A stretch of DNA of 64,000 nt from Nocardioides jiangsuensis (lineage in GTDB: Bacteria; Actinomycetota; Actinomycetes; Propionibacteriales; Nocardioidaceae): positions 248,001-312,000 of the forward strand of contig NZ_JAIEZQ010000003.1 of the NCBI RefSeq assembly GCF_019679455.1, read 5' to 3'. Positions 63,710 through 64,000 of the stretch are shown here, in pieces. A model generated the notes under the pieces. It saw only the letters and a list, made by a program, of their open reading frames with translations. It did not search any database and was not told where the DNA came from. Position numbers and translations under genes: made by a program. Position 1 is the first letter of the stretch, and every line of letters starts with the position of its first letter.

Positions 63710-64000
63710 TGGACCGCGTCCCCATCCTGAAGATCGGCGACATCCTGCTCGTCTCGATCCAGGTGGACCTGCAGGACCACATCGCGCTGGCCCTGCAGGA
63801 GGACCTCGGCGACAAGATCGTCGCCACCAGCGCCCGGGGTGTCCTCATCGACATCTCGGCGCTGGAGATCGTCGACAGCTTCATCGGCCGCATGCTCTCC
63901 ACGATCGCCTCGATCTCGCGCGTCCTCGACGCGGAGACGGTGGTCGTGGGCATGCGCCCCGCCGTCGCGATCACCCTCGTGGAGCTCGGGCTCTCCCTCG
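63709..64000 (+). CDS. RsbS-like STAS protein (3' end beyond window)
   Basis: The first ~97 residues of a single-domain STAS antagonist: VPILKIGDILLVSIQVDLQDHIALALQEDL, then RGVLIDISALEIVDSFIGRML, where Ser in IVDSF is the expected phosphorylation site, and GMRPAVAITLVELGL. It is co-translated with the RsbR-like gene. An RsbT-type kinase is expected next, outside the window. Confidence 0.9.
   Translation, partial: MDRVPILKIGDILLVSIQVDLQDHIALALQEDLGDKIVATSARGVLIDISALEIVDSFIGRMLSTIASISRVLDAETVVVGMRPAVAITLVELGLSL

Overview
The window is high-GC actinobacterial chromosome, most like Nocardioides or a relative in the Nocardioidaceae. The evidence is strong G/C at third codon positions, frequent GTG starts, many leaderless genes with a TANNNT box 6-7 nt before the start codon, an F420-type flavin enzyme, a DUF222/13E12 HNH gene, and the gene order pncB-clpS-DUF2017-mec-cysO-cysM...murI-cAMP phosphodiesterase-like MBL protein...rph-rdgB. 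That order is known from Mycobacterium tuberculosis (Rv1330c-Rv1341). One tRNA gene is visible. I saw no rRNA, CRISPR array or insertion sequence.

Layout. 1-12 kb: end of a helicase gene, an IclR regulator, divergent asnC/hppD (tyrosine catabolism), an RDD membrane protein, a glutamine amidotransferase, a polar amino-acid ABC transporter operon, a MEDS-histidine kinase-like regulator, an APC permease, and a two-domain glycerophosphodiesterase. 12-18 kb: DUF1697, an MFS exporter with its ArsR-type repressor and a candidate operator pair, a Tat-exported 5'-nucleotidase and a crotonase. 18-26 kb: NAD salvage (pncA, pncB), then the conserved clpS/cysteine block, interrupted by an acyltransferase and a scar of gene remnants, then murI and the MBL phosphodiesterase-like gene.

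26.8-42.9 kb: about 16 kb of genes, all on the minus strand, sit inside the otherwise conserved murI...rph block. A redox-type ECF sigma factor and its zinc anti-sigma factor stand at the head. Behind them lie a DM13 protein, a flavin disulfide reductase, a CPA2 antiporter, two SMP-30 lactonase-like proteins, a GlcG-GlcG-cupin fusion, a redoxin, an SDR, a cyclase-family hydrolase, a GMC oxidoreductase and a GH15 glucosidase. Most junctions overlap or are a few bases long. Three of the four widest gaps inside the run (80, 79 and 101 nt) each hold the same promoter-like motif, TGTAACGC-N13-NANGAC. I read this as a candidate ECF-controlled carbohydrate/redox stress regulon. It is the most interesting feature of the window.

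42.9-64 kb: rph-rdgB, a quinone oxidoreductase, a GNAT protein, an HNH gene, a short tRNA with a leucine anticodon, bcp, a nickel/cobalt ECF-type transporter (cbiMNQO) behind a palindrome fitting the Nur box, DUF3618 and GroES, a penicillin-acylase family enzyme, an F420-dependent LLM oxidoreductase, a frameshifted DUF222-HNH gene under a LexA-like box, an SDR, exported beta-helix and beta-propeller proteins, and the start of a stressosome module (RsbR, RsbS) that runs off the window end.
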